A DNA stretch of 64,000 nucleotides from Leptasterias polaris (lineage: Eukaryota > Echinodermata > Asteroidea > Forcipulatida > Asteriidae): NCBI GenBank assembly GCA_037783415.1, contig JAZGTN010000002.1:3968001-4032000 (forward strand), in the 5' to 3' direction. Under the pieces are notes generated by a model. The model had not been told where the DNA came from. It searched no databases and saw nothing but the letters and a program-made list of their open reading frames with translations. Numbering within the stretch: the stretch's first letter is position 1; every line of letters starts with the position of its first letter. Shown here one piece after another: positions 33,102 to 44,045 of the stretch. A program made the position numbers and the translations under genes.

Positions 33102-33740
33102 CATTACAATTCAATGCCTTCTCACCCCACGTGGGGTACTTTTTCCCAGACACTAAAACAAAAAGTCTAAAACAAAACACTTCACTGTACAATATTCCTG
33201 ACAACAAAATGACCCCACCCACCCTACATTCCCGGGGCCTGTTCGTACATGTTACATATTTTTAAACGCCATCTTGGAAAAAAATATCATCGGAAAAAAG
33301 GGGGGATTTAAAATGCGCTATCGAAAAAAATACGTGTACTCACTGGCATTGAAAAATATATATATAAATGCGCGTGAAACTGCTGCGCGTGAAACTGCTG
33401 CGCAGGAAACATATTATTTTGTAAAATGCCTTTGCACCGGCGCCAGAAGTACAAATGCCGGCTCCGATCTCAATCATTGAACGCCAAATAGTTCACACTT
33501 TACAATAAACAAGTCTAAATATAATAGTGTGGAATGTTGGATAAATAATCACGCCATTGTGACGAGCCTCAAGATAACAATGGGGTGATATCTCTTGTAT
33601 TGTGGCCGTCAGCAATACATTCTGTGTTGCCAACTTTTACAAGAAACGATGAACGTACATGAAGATTGGAAAATATAGTTGATGGTAATTTTAGTTGGTA
33701 GTAGTCCATAGTTGTCCGTTTTACCTTTATATATGTTGTT
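33102..33740. other. Anonymous sequence with small tandem repeat
   Basis: A 16-bp unit GCGTGAAACTGCTGCG is repeated about 2.5 times at 33370-33410. Otherwise unremarkable. Confidence 0.5.
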
Positions 33741-33742
33741 GT

Positions 33743-33777
<35 letters not shown>

Positions 33778-33792
33778 TATTATTTGTTTATT
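33741..33792 (+). repeat. (TTTA)n microsatellite
   Basis: More than ten TTTA units in an AT-rich neighbourhood. Confidence 0.9.
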
Positions 33793-33935
33793 TATTTGTT
33801 AATGTATACATATATATATACTTTTTTTTAATTTAAATGTAATTATATACACAATATATTATTTGACCGGAGGATCTACAGGGAATGGCAACCGTATTTT
33901 AAAAAAAATCATCAAAAAAGATGAGCCCTCCCAGA

Positions 33936-33981
33936 CCCCCCCCCCCCCCCCCCCCCCCCCATCACACACACACACACACAC
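33936..33981 (+). repeat. Poly-C (25) plus (CA)n
   Basis: 25 C residues, ATCA, then a CA microsatellite. The same composition occurs at 3658. Confidence 0.95.
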
Positions 33982-34189
33982 TCAGAATTCATACAAAATC
34001 AATTAAGCAAGATAGAATTGATAGAAATACAACACACCGAAACATAGCCAGACAATGTACCTGTAAATTTGGAAATACTGCTGTTTAATTTGTTTCAAGT
34101 GTTACTGCTTGTTATTAATAAAATTTATTTTGGCACCTTTTAATCGGATTTTTTTTTAGCATGTCGTGGAATCGTGGTCCTGGGCATCA

Positions 34190-34262
34190 AACTCAAGTTC
34201 CGGTGGCTGAGTCGTCAGAGTGGGGGTTCGAATCCCGTTTGTGATAGTTGTGTTCTTGGGCA
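34190..34262 (+). repeat. tRNA-like SINE fragment
   Basis: TCCGGTGGCTGAGTCGTCAG (A-box side) and GGGGGTTCGAATCCCG (B-box), followed by TTGTGTTCTTGGGCAAAG, the start of a SINE body of the type also seen at 63345. Confidence 0.6.
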
Positions 34263-34300
34263 AAGGTTTTTTTCAATTAGTGGTCTTTCGTTTTCGAACT

Positions 34301-34436
34301 AATGATAGTGTTTTTGCCAATAGATCCAATCAAGGAGGTGTTCTCCTTCCATAGAGAAAGTATATCCTTTATGCTCTATAGCTAATCTTTTAGTTTTCAT
34401 GTTTAGGTTCTGTCTTGATCCAACTGTCTGTTTTTT
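34301..34436 (+). repeat. Direct repeat, copy 2 of 2
   Basis: Pairs with 32914-33046. It lies directly after the tRNA-like fragment. Confidence 0.8.
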
Positions 34437-34989
34437 CTTCTTCTTGTCTTTTTACTGTCATAAGTCAAAGCATCGTTCTCCTTTTATAACAGAGGTCTGC
34501 TGGCCAAATGCCAGTTAAAACACCCGAGGACCAGTTAAAATTCTCTCCATGTGGTCCGGCTGGCTAGTTCAGTGTTGAAAAGCATCCCTGTTTAACATGA
34601 AATATGGACTTAGTGAAAAGGCTGGCGGACTAGTGAATTAATGGCCCTGCTGGCTAGTCACTGAGAAAGTTATGGCAGGCCCTGTCAAGGCATCTCGCCA
34701 CACGCCTAGGCTATCTTAATGATGCCTCCGAACCAACATTTGTTGATAATTCATTCCTCATGTATTTTCTTTTACATTTACTTTCTCATTTGGGATTGGA
34801 ACAAATTGATGTTTGAATCGAATCGAATGCTCGTGCCATCCATTTTCACTTTTGATTAATCATATTTCTAACCCATCAAATCATTTGTCCCACATTCGGT
34901 AAAATCTGTTAATAGCACACCATGTCTTACCACACTGAGGGCTGAGGATGTTTGGTTCTAAAACAGACTGTATTGATTGCGAATGCGTC
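34437..34989. other. Anonymous sequence with GCTGGCTAGT words
   Basis: CTGGCTAGT/CTGGCGGACTAGT-type words recur four times between 34497 and 34665, a decayed short tandem repeat. Nothing else is visible. Confidence 0.4.
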
Positions 34990-35336
34990 TTAAAGGGTGT
35001 GTACAATATTGGTAATTGCCAAAGACCTGTATCCACACTTGATGCGACCTAACACATACATTAAATAACAAACCTGTGAAAGTTTAGGGCTCAATCGGTG
35101 CAGGAGTCATGAGAAAACAGTGAAACAAAAACTTATATGTTTTAACTTTTTTTCCATCATCGGATTTTATCCTGCAGGATAAATACTATTGTTTTACTCA
35201 TTTCCTAAAAACTATGGCATTTCAAGCAAAACTATTTCACGGGAAGTTTTCCACCATGAACATCTTTCTACCATATAAGTTATGTGCAAATCTGCGAGCA
35301 TTTATATTTTAAATCTATGTTGTACATACCCTTTAA
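34990..35336 (+). mobile_element. MITE family B, copy 2
   Basis: TTAAAGGGTGTGTACAATAT at the left and CCCTTTAA at the right, with the central ATCCTGCAGGAT palindrome. Its right TTAA is also the left TTAA of the family-D element that follows. Confidence 0.87.
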
Positions 35337-35710
35337 AAGAGTGTACTTGGTATTTACTCAAACAATCAATAACCATAAAACGTATCTTGGTAAAAAGCAC
35401 TGGAGAGCTGTTGATATTATAAAACATGTTAGAAACAACACCCTTTGAAGTAATGTAGTTTTAGAAAAAGAGGTAATTTCCCACCCCAAAATTTGAATCT
35501 GAGAAAGGCTTCAGGCATGAAGCCTTTCCCATGCATCTGAAAGAACACAACTGCATGCAACAATGGCGGGGTTTTTTCTGTCATTATTTCTTGCAACTTT
35601 GATGGCTGATTGAGCACAAATTGTCACAGGTTTGTTAATTTATGCATAAGTTGGAACACACCAAGTGAGGATACTGGTCTTTGACAATTACCAAAAGTAT
35701 ACCCTACCTA
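35333..35710 (+). mobile_element. MITE family D, copy 3 (fullest)
   Basis: Begins TTAAAAGAGTGTACTTGG and ends CCAAAAGTATACCCTACC. The 26-bp palindrome GAAAGGCTTCAGGC/ATGAAGCCTTTC (35502-35527) lies near the midpoint. The right half carries AAGTTGGAACACACCAAGTG and GATACTGGTCTTTGACAATT, shared with families B and C. Confidence 0.85.
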
Positions 35711-35828
35711 GTTCATGGCTACTGTTTTGAGCACAGAGCGAGTTTATTTGCTATATGGGACTGTGAATTGCACTAATTACGCTATTTATTCATGCCATTA
35801 ACCCACTTTCGCTGCTTGCTGCTTGCAG

Positions 35829-36960
35829 ACTTTATATCTACAATACAACTCTTTCTCTCTCTCTCTCGCTCGAACTCGATGTCCCTGAAAAAGTCAACAA
35901 TTACATATTCAGTGTTTGTTTCTCTGTCGAGAGACCACTGTGCATTATACCTCCTACAGTGGACCCTCAAGAATCCACTAGGCCCTGCCGACCAGCAAGC
36001 AGCCATGTTGACTCTAGACCACTCTGCATTGCAGTCACATAGTACCGACACACTCCGTGCGCAAATGGACGAGTATAGCTGGTTCTTACACGAAGAGAGG
36101 GGCAGCGATACCGACAGGTAGTCTGATAAAGCAAGCTGCAGAAAGTAGCCCCCCCCCCCCCTCCTCCCCCTCTCGTAAGGCGATCATTCATTTGCAGACA
36201 TCGCTCAAGAGTTACAGTCGAGTTGATATTCCATCTTGCCCATCTTTGTCCGGCCGACTAGGAGCGTGTCATTGCCTTCCCCCTACTTGACTGGCCTCGG
36301 TCGTTGTATACACACCGGCAAAATCAAATAGGGCAATCGCTGCTTCAAGGAGTGGGGCGACCGGCCCGACCACGCGGCTGCGGTTAGTGAGGGAGAGACT
36401 CAACGATGATGGGGCGGTACGAGCCTCGTCTATCCGTGAAAATAAAAACACCGGTGAAGAAGGGGGCATAGAGAAACCTCAATAGCACAAAGTTATCGGC
36501 CAATTTACTTTACCCACGGAAATACCTCCCACGCATTTTGTGGCAGGGGGGCCGAGGCGACGGGGTTGGCGGCGGCGTACAGCACCCCGGTTGCCTGCTT
36601 TGGTGTGCGTGATCACGCAGTCTTGGAACACTCTAGCCCAGTGGATCGGTCTCTCGACAACCGCTCGCTAAGTTGTAGCGTGGATAACGCGATCTTTTCG
36701 AGTGTCTCTCGAAAATATTGACTTGGTCACAAGCGTCCTTCAGGGTTATTAAGACGAGCCCGTTTCAGGCGTGTGCACAAATACTGCAGCGGCTGAACGA
36801 GCGAGCGATGGGTCGCTCCTTCGTCCTTTTCCCGGACGCCAAAGTAGGGGGTTGAATTGCCGCGAGACGTGCATGAGTGCTGTGCCTCTCTTTTTTCTCT
36901 CTCGCACTAAAAGGCCTGAAACTTTCCAAGTTGAGAGTGACAGAGTTATAAAGTGACATC
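35829..36960 (+). promoter_or_regulatory. CpG-rich segment, candidate promoter region
   Basis: This is the longest CpG-rich stretch in the window, with a (CT)n run at 35853-35868, a C13 run at 36149-36161 and few repeats. Such islands of unmasked sequence often mark promoters in invertebrates. Overlapping short frames on both strands reflect the low stop density of CpG-rich DNA. The promoter role is inferred. Confidence 0.3.
36001..36117 (+). CDS. Candidate first coding exon (hypothetical)
   Basis: GCAGCCATGT gives an ATG in a good initiation context at 36004. The open frame then runs to GACAG followed by GTAGTC, an acceptable splice donor. The peptide begins MLTLDHSAL and ends DEYSWFLHEERGSDTDR, acidic and aromatic, of no family I recognise. 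The CpG-rich setting favours a first exon, but no partner exon is visible downstream. An alternative is chance. RNA evidence would settle it. Confidence 0.2.
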
Positions 36961-37153
36961 TTCCGTTGCTGTTGCCGATCTATTGATGTCTTGTTGTCGC
37001 ATTCGTAAGCCTCTATGACCTACTTGCCATGCGGCTGCCTACCCCCAAAAACTGCCCCTAACCATAACAGAGTAACTTAAAGCAGGATACATTTAATGGC
37101 ACATTTAAGAGTAAGTCTATATAATGATCGGTAAGTCGTGTCCAATTTGACGG
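36961..37153. other. Anonymous sequence
   Basis: Nothing recognised. Confidence 0.35.
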
Positions 37154-37478
37154 CTTTGGAAGTGGCTAAGGCTGGAAGTGGCTACGGCTGGAAGTGGCTA
37201 CGGCTGGAAGTGGCTAAGGCAGGAAGTGGCTACGGCTGGAAGTGACTACGGCTGGAAGTGGATACGGCAGGAAGTGGCTAAGGCTGGAAGTGGCTAAGGC
37301 TGGAAGTGGCTACGGCTGGAAGTGGCTAAGACAGGAAGTGGCTACGGCTGGAAGTGGCTACGGCAGGAAGTGGCTACGGCAGGAAGTGGCTACGGCCTGG
37401 AAGTGGCTACGGCTGAAAGTGGCTACGGCAGGACGTGGCTAAGGCTGGACGTGGCTACGGCTGGAAGTGGCTACGGCA
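37154..37478 (+). repeat. 16-bp minisatellite (GGAAGTGGCTACGGCT)n
   Basis: About 20 units with two main variants, CTACGGC and CTAAGGC, and a T/A switch before GGAAGTG. The array fades into CAACGGCCGTAGGCGTAGCC, an inverted relic of the unit. The 66-codon frame across it is a 16-residue repeat peptide (GSGYGRKWLR type) and is not called as a gene. Confidence 0.95.
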
Positions 37479-37499
37479 ACCAACGGCCGTAGGCGTAGC

Positions 37500-39453
37500 C
37501 AAGGTCGCTTGATTTAGTCGCGGCCTAACAATCGATAAAACGAATATGGGAAACTTTTTTTGCGAAAGGATAATTTTCAAAGAAAACCTGTCCTAAGAAA
37601 TAATAAGATTTAATGTCTGAATTAAGTGAATCATTGAAGATAAATTGACCTAAAGGCACTGTTTATATTTCTTTTTCTTTTTTCTTTTCTTTTTTCCTAT
37701 TGGTGTACTATACTAATACAAACAAATTCACCCTCAGGTTATTAGAGTGAAAACCGAAACTTAAATTGTGAACGGAAAAAAATAATACACACTAGGGGCT
37801 ACTCCTGTTCACTCATGCTCTGTGTGATAGGATATACCAAGTAAATAACAGTGTTTGCTCAAGGCATGCCAAGTCCTTGCTCTATGTTCCACTTTATCAG
37901 TGAGTTGAGAATGTTGAAACATGGAAGATTCTACCTCCACTGTTGAAATGTTGGCGAATAGACAAACCGGCTTTTCATATCTAAACCACCTCTGAGGTAG
38001 AGTCAGTGTGGCGTGCCCGAAAGATAAATGTCTAACTCCGACATGGCTTCAAATTGTACACGAAATAGCTCAAAATTATTGTTATTTTGTTCTTTTTCTA
38101 CTGAGTTCAATCTTTCCCTATAATAAGCGTTATCAACCAAAAATCCAACGAACCGTCCAATGATTTTCTGCACCCTCGAAGTCTGTCAACTAACCCCCTC
38201 AGGCCAAGTTTGCCATATGGACTGTGTTCAAGTGTTCAACCAGACTAAATACACCTATAACAAGGTTCGCCCGCTGGCGACAGAGCAAGCTAGCTATCAT
38301 CGGGCGAAATAGCGCCCAGCGACCCGAAAGGGAATCTTATAGCAACTATCGGGACATTTTAAGCCTTTTTCTTCTTAAACGGGCAAGCAGGCGGAAACTT
38401 GGTGGGGAATTTTGCCCTGGGGGTGGGAGGGCGGCGCTGCGCGTCACCCCTGCTGACTTCTCGGCCGGGTGAAGAGGGCTCTCAGAAGGAATGGACCCCG
38501 GGGTGTTTTAAAAAGAGAGAGGGGGGAGAGAGAGAGACGAAAGAAGAAAACAAAAATCCCGTGAGGACAGGATTAATGTTTGATACTAACAATCATTGCT
38601 GTTGACTGGTTGGGATTGCTTTTGGCTTGTTGGTGGTTGGTGTCGGTGGACTGCCTCGGGGGGCACGAACAGTAGTGGTGCGGTTTTTAGTTCCAATGAG
38701 ATTTAAATGGGCACACTTAAGATGAATTAATATACACCTGTGTTTGGTAATTAGATTACATCTCCAGCCTGGGATGGGCATCGGTTTGAGGTATGGAGCT
38801 TCAGGTTATTATTGTTACCATATTTACGTCCATTCGTTGTTATCTGTAAGCCTGGGGTGGGTTTAGACATACATGTTGTGTGACTTTGATTCAGTCAGTT
38901 CTAAATCTAGCAATTTCAAATTTTGTTTGACCCGAGAGTTTAGGGCTAAGTCCAGAGTGAACGGAAGCTAGGCCGGTATTTATTGCAATGGAGATCATTT
39001 TCTAAAATCAAGAAGAAAGACGAAGTCTTGACTTGTCAAGTATCAAAACAAAAACAAACAACTAGTTACAATTTGAAAGGTTTCAATTGATTAATTTTGT
39101 TCACAGGTTGTTTAACTTTTCGTTACGTCCTTCTTTTGGGTACACGGCGGTGTTTTTATTGAAAACTAGATTTAAATAAATCAATTCTTCCAAAAACCAG
39201 TAAGTATTTTTACCTTTCAATTCAACACATGGAAATGCAAACTGCGTCAACCAATATTGCCGAAGTCTGAAGTATGCAAAATGTTTTTATTCAATACATA
39301 AATAAACGTGAGGGCACTCTCAAAATGAAAGGTACAAAATAAATGGGTAAGAAAGCTTTTGTAAAATATTACACAACATTGACCAAACTCAAATACATTA
39401 CACCATGGCAAATTTTAAGTTTCATAATTTGTATGCATGTTGTCAAGTTGTTC
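37500..39453. other. Anonymous sequence
   Basis: Contains a GC-richer patch (38260-38560) with short frames, a purine-rich GAGAGA stretch (38512-38545), and nothing recognisable as a gene. Confidence 0.35.
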
Positions 39454-39628
39454 ATAGACCTTATGCATTGACGTCACCAAGCCGCCATCTTAGAGGTAAA
39501 CTGATGATGAAACAATGGAAACGCGCTGATTTGTACGCGCGGCGCACAAGACTGGCCAATGAGCATCTTCCTTTTGACCTCTAGGTGAGGGCGCCCTACT
39601 CAAATGACGTCATATGCATAAGGTCTAT
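39454..39628 (-). mobile_element. 175-bp MITE family G, copy 2 (inverted)
   Basis: The exact reverse complement of 31226-31400 over all 175 bp by my reading. It carries the same two TGACGTCA, CCAAT and YY1-like sites. Identity suggests very recent insertion or gene conversion. Confidence 0.92.
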
Positions 39629-41299
39629 TGGTCATGACAGTTTAACAAAGGTTGTCGGGATTTGTGTAAAGATTACATTAAGACGCCAGGTTCTCTTTCG
39701 AGACAGATCCTTTCTCTTACTAGGTTTGAAACTTAGGCCAACATCAAGGCCAACAAATTGTTTTTCATTTTCTAAGTGACCACCTAGGCTCCACACGAAA
39801 ACACATGTCGTGAAAACCTTCCATCATCACAGACGGGGCTGGGGTGACTTGTACAACACAACTTTCGCTGCCGCTGCTGCTATTGTTTCGCCTCGCTAGG
39901 GAATAGTCGCAAATACAAATTGTCGAATTAAAGTATACGTAGTAAAAAGTTATGATAGGGCTGCACTTCTTGTACATACATGTACATGTACATGTACTTG
40001 TATGAACATTGCACGAACCTATATAATCTCATAACTGCTTATCGTAAAAATTTGCTTAGTATATAACTATTGGCAAAGGTAGGTTACGAGCCTGAAGTCT
40101 AAGGAAGGTTTGTAAGGAAGGTTTTCTACCAACTTTAGTACTCCCCAATATTTGTATAACTAAGTCTCAACAGTGGCCCATATCCTCTGGCATTTCAACT
40201 TCTCTTTAAAAACTCTGTGTTTAATACCTCTTGGCTCACTACATTCAGAAATATCTGCTAAGCATATTTGTTCTCCTTAGAAACCGTTATGCAATTATGT
40301 CCTGAACAAATGCAGTTTCAGTTGTTAAACTGTGGCAAGTCAAGCTGCAAGTTCAGTCAACTCAGTTCTAAGTTCGAAGGTTGTCTCTCTACGTGTTTCG
40401 CATTTCTTGTTTCTTCTTTTTGTAAGTTCAAGTTGACTTCGTTTGGGGCGTGCAGGGGCCATGAACATGTGGTTTGAGTTTTCCTGTAGCCTTGATACCA
40501 GGCGGTTATTTCTAATTCCACGCCTCGTAAATATTAACACGGTTTAATACCAATTGAACTTCAGAAAGGGGGAAAACACCGCCTGTTTAACGGATTCAAT
40601 AACCGTAAAGCCAATGACCGTATCTTTGGTGAGTTTGTCACCTTTTTTTTGGACCCCTTCTCTATTTTTCACCTCAAGTGTTGAAGGAAGATTTTGATGC
40701 AACTGGTTTAGACGGTTTCTTTGTAGGTACTGAGGGAAAAACCACAAGTTATTGCGAAAAGTTTTTAGCAACATTTTTAAAAGTTGGGGTTTACCGACTG
40801 CACCTAGTGAGAAATGGATAGTTTTCATGATTGTTTGTGGTGATTTCTGTAAGAATAATTGGTGTTTTTTTTAAAGCTTGATAAACCTGGAAACAACGTA
40901 GCCATAACCAATAATCTGCGCTGGATCTGGTTCAAGACGACCCCTTAACTAGGCCTACTGATTACTAGTTGTTCACCTGTAAAATGAGTCTGCCGGGGGA
41001 ATTTAACTACAATTAAATAAATTAGTTTAACAAATGGTTTAGTGATACCACTTAAACTCAAAAAGTAAAGTATTTCCGGAAGCATTATATTATTAATTAA
41101 TAATAGATGCTTATTTTGCATCGGGGACAAAGAATACTGTTTGGTTTTTGCCCGGGGAGCATTTTGTGCACTTTTCAGAGTTTTCAGCGGGAAGCCTCAT
41201 TATGGACACTGAGACACTTAAAAGGTCCACCTGTTCTGATATTTTGTCTGCCATCATTCCCCAGTTCGTAACAATCTTCCCATTGTCTTATGTAGACAA
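39629..41299. other. Anonymous sequence with (TACATG)n
   Basis: ACATACATGTACATGTACAT (39973-39996) is a self-complementary hexamer repeat. No gene is supported. Confidence 0.4.
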
Positions 41300-41551
41300 G
41301 GGCCTAATTTCATGGCTCTGCTTACCGTAAGCAAAGAATCGGCGCTTACGGAAGCCGTGAATTCCGCGCTTACGTGAAGCGTATTTCACGGGTTAGCAGG
41401 GAATGTTTGCTCGTGCACGTGAGTCCACGTTACTAATACTAGGCATTCTACGCTTACACAGCTAGTGCGGAAATTCGGCGCTTGCTCGGTAAGCTCAGAA
41501 TGGTGATCGCAAGCGCAGAATTCGGCGGTAAGCAGAGCCATGAAATTGGGC
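41300..41551. mobile_element. Family E foldback, complete copy
   Basis: Left end GGGCCTAATTTCATGGCTCT and right end AGAGCCATGAAATTGGGC are inverted, with TGCTTACCG/CGGTAAGCA continuing the pairing. The interior is built of GCGCTTACG, GTGAATTCCGCG and AGCGCAGAATTC words that also pair. It is the best-preserved member of the family defined in this window. Confidence 0.82.
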
Positions 41552-41960
41552 ACTGGTCTGTTCGGTCCTCTTTCCCCACGGGCCAACTCAGACCGGTCAA
41601 TTCAGGACTGTGGAAAGCAAACCAGTTGTGGCTAGAGGCTTATGGATCAACCATGGAGCTCGTCAACAACTTTAAAGCTTTGACTACGGCTACGTCAAAA
41701 ACCAAGACTTTTATGAATTTAAAGTGTTTCAAGAGACCTCAGCTTTGGCTGCGTCTTATGGGTATGAACTGCTGCGTCTGTCTAATGGAGCTCCATGGTC
41801 TGCCTGGGTCTTGTATGGCTTTTGGCCACGTCAAACAAGTTGGCTAAATCAACTGCAACTGCCCCTGGCCGTGTGCGCATGTTCAAATCAGTTAATCTAA
41901 CAATGACTTCTGGCTGCGGCTGTGTGACTGGATTGTTGCATTTAAATTCGTCTACGGGGT
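41552..41960. other. Anonymous sequence
   Basis: Contains recurring GGCT(A/G)CGTC and CTCGTC-like words and a 121-codon frame that starts inside the foldback, so it is not a credible gene. Confidence 0.35.
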
Positions 41961-42321
41961 TTAAAGGTGTTATACAGGATTGGCAGAGCTGACAAAATAA
42001 TCACAGACAGTGTTCATGTTTTGTGTAATCAACCACATACATGAAATAACAAACCTGTGAAAATTTGAGCTCAATTGATCATCGATGTCACGAGAAAATA
42101 GTGAAAAGAGACCTTATGTGTTTTCTGTTTTTCAAACATCGAGTTTATTATCGCGCGCGATAAAAACTAATGTTTTACTCATTTCTCAGAAACGATAGCA
42201 TTTTAGGCAGAAATATTTTAAGGAACCCTTTCTACCATTACTTACTTTAAATCATGTAAGTTATGTGTGAATCTGTGAACATTTGTTTTTCGATCTTACC
42301 AATAGTGTACAGGGCCTTTAA
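41961..42321 (+). mobile_element. MITE family A, copy 3
   Basis: TTAAAGGTGTTATACAGG at the left and GGGCCTTTAA at the right, with the same central TCGCGCGCGA palindrome as copy 1. Its last TTAA is the first TTAA of the next element. Confidence 0.88.
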
Positions 42322-42662
42322 AGGGTGTTTGTAACATTGGTAAGAGTAAAAATATAAATGTTCACAGATTCACACATTACTTACATGGTATAAAGATGGT
42401 CATGATGGGAAACTCCCTTTGAAATATTTTTGCTTTAAATGCTATAGTTTTTGAGAAATGAGTAAAACAATTAGGCCTAGTTTTGATCTCATATGAGTCA
42501 AAAACTCGATGTTTGAAAACGGTGAAAACACTCAAGGTTTTTCCCCACTTTTTTCTGGTGATTGCAATGACCGATTGAGCTTAAACTTTCACAGGTTTGT
42601 TGTTTCATGTATATGTTGGGATACACCAAGTGAGGATACTGGTCTTTGACATTTACCAAAAG
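42318..42662 (-). mobile_element. MITE family B-like, inverted, with C/D-type end
   Basis: From the left it is an inverted family B (TAACATTGGTAAGAG, GGTCATGATGGGAAACTCCC), with a different centre (GATCTCATATGAGTC). From AGCTTAAACTTTCACAGG it passes into GTTGGGATACACCAAGTGAG, the end typical of families C and D. It is a natural B/C-D chimera. Confidence 0.75.
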
Positions 42663-43060
42663 TATAAACTTACCAAAAGTATAAACTGCCTTACTTTTGG
42701 TAAATGTCAAAGACCAGTATCCTCACTTGGTGTATCCCAACATTGATAAGAGTAAAAATATAAATGTCCACAGATTTGCACGCAACGTAGGCCTACATGG
42801 TATAAAGATGGTCATGGTGGGAAACTCCCTCTGACATTGTTTTGCTTGAAATGCAATAGTTTTTGAGAAATTAGTAAAACAATTGGTTTTGATCTCGTGA
42901 TTCCAAAACTCAATGTTTGAAAACAGTGAAAACATTTAAGGATTTTTTAAATGACCAATTGAGCTTAAACTTTCACAGGTTTGTTATTTCATGTATATGT
43001 TTGGTCACATCAAGAGTGGATATACTGCAGGTCTTTGTCAACTACCAGTGTTACACATGT
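42663..43060 (-). mobile_element. Second B-like MITE with duplicated inverted end
   Basis: Begins with TACTTTTGGTAAATGTCAAA to TGTATCCCAACAT (42695-42742), the exact complement of the preceding element's end, so the two form a head-to-head inverted repeat about AAAGTATAAACTTACC. After 42742 an inverted family-B body follows (TGATAAGAGTAAAAATATAA, TGGTCATGGTGGGAAACTCC) to CTACCAGTGTTACAC. Confidence 0.72.
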
Positions 43061-43907
43061 GCTTTTTTAACGTGTAGCATTGCAGATGAAGTCAACAGTT
43101 CTTGTAAACACATTTGTATTACTAATGTACTACAACATGACCAGTGCAGCCAAAACCACATTGCCAAAGTCACTCAGTTTCGAAACCACTTTCTCAAATC
43201 TATAAGGTCTCTATAGAGTTGTCTGGATGGAGAAGGGCAAGGCGAATCTGTCCACTCTCAAGCCATAGGCCTTCGGGAAATTAAACGAGGGGAAATTTAC
43301 TGGAGTTGTCGTCCGGGGTTGTGTTGTTTGGGGCCGTAAAACTAGGAAAGTTTGCTGCTTGTGTTGATAGGTACACCACAGGTTTCCCGAGTAGCCATGG
43401 TGTTAAAGGGATGGTGGCATCTCCTGAATTATTTCTTGCGGTCCTTCAAATTATTTGAGATTTTTTGTAAATATTTTTAATATTACGCCCGGCCCCTTGC
43501 TTTTGAATATAATTTTGGCGCAATTCGTAAATTGATGTCATAACATTTTGATACCGCGATACAGACTTCCTTTACCTACTGACAATTTTCTTTCAGGAAT
43601 TGTAGACATTCAACCGTTTTGTTGAAAAATCCAGTCGTTACATTTTCGTACATGAAAAGGTGATCAATATAAGTTTTGTTTTTTTCTTTTCTTCCATTTG
43701 TTTTAAAAGGAATTCTGATGGATGCTGTAATACCTTAACTTCTTAAGACAGATTCTGCTGACGAAGAATGTTCTTTAAGTAAGTAGGCCTTTGCTGTTCC
43801 TTTGATTTCAGTTCAACTGAATTTTAATACCCACAGTCTGAATTATCGGTTAGTGACGTCCTCAAAATCTTAAACGCTACTTTTAGAAACCTACATTACT
43901 TATTGCC
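43061..43907. other. Anonymous sequence
   Basis: Nothing recognised. Confidence 0.35.
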
Positions 43908-44045
43908 CAATTTCGTAAAGCTGCTTAGCACAGACAAATCCTGCTAGCAGAAATAGGTTTTAAGCCATGCTGCGATTGGTTAGCTGGTAGTTGAGCTAAG
44001 CAAATTGTTAAGCAAAAGTTTCGTTTTGCTAAACATTAATGAAAC
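43908..44045. repeat. Family E foldback remnant
   Basis: TGCCCAATTTCGTAAAGCTG, GCTTAGCAC, GAGCTAAGCAAATTG and TTTTGCTAAAC are arranged like the family-E left half. The right end (AATGAAACTACA) is degraded. Confidence 0.5.
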
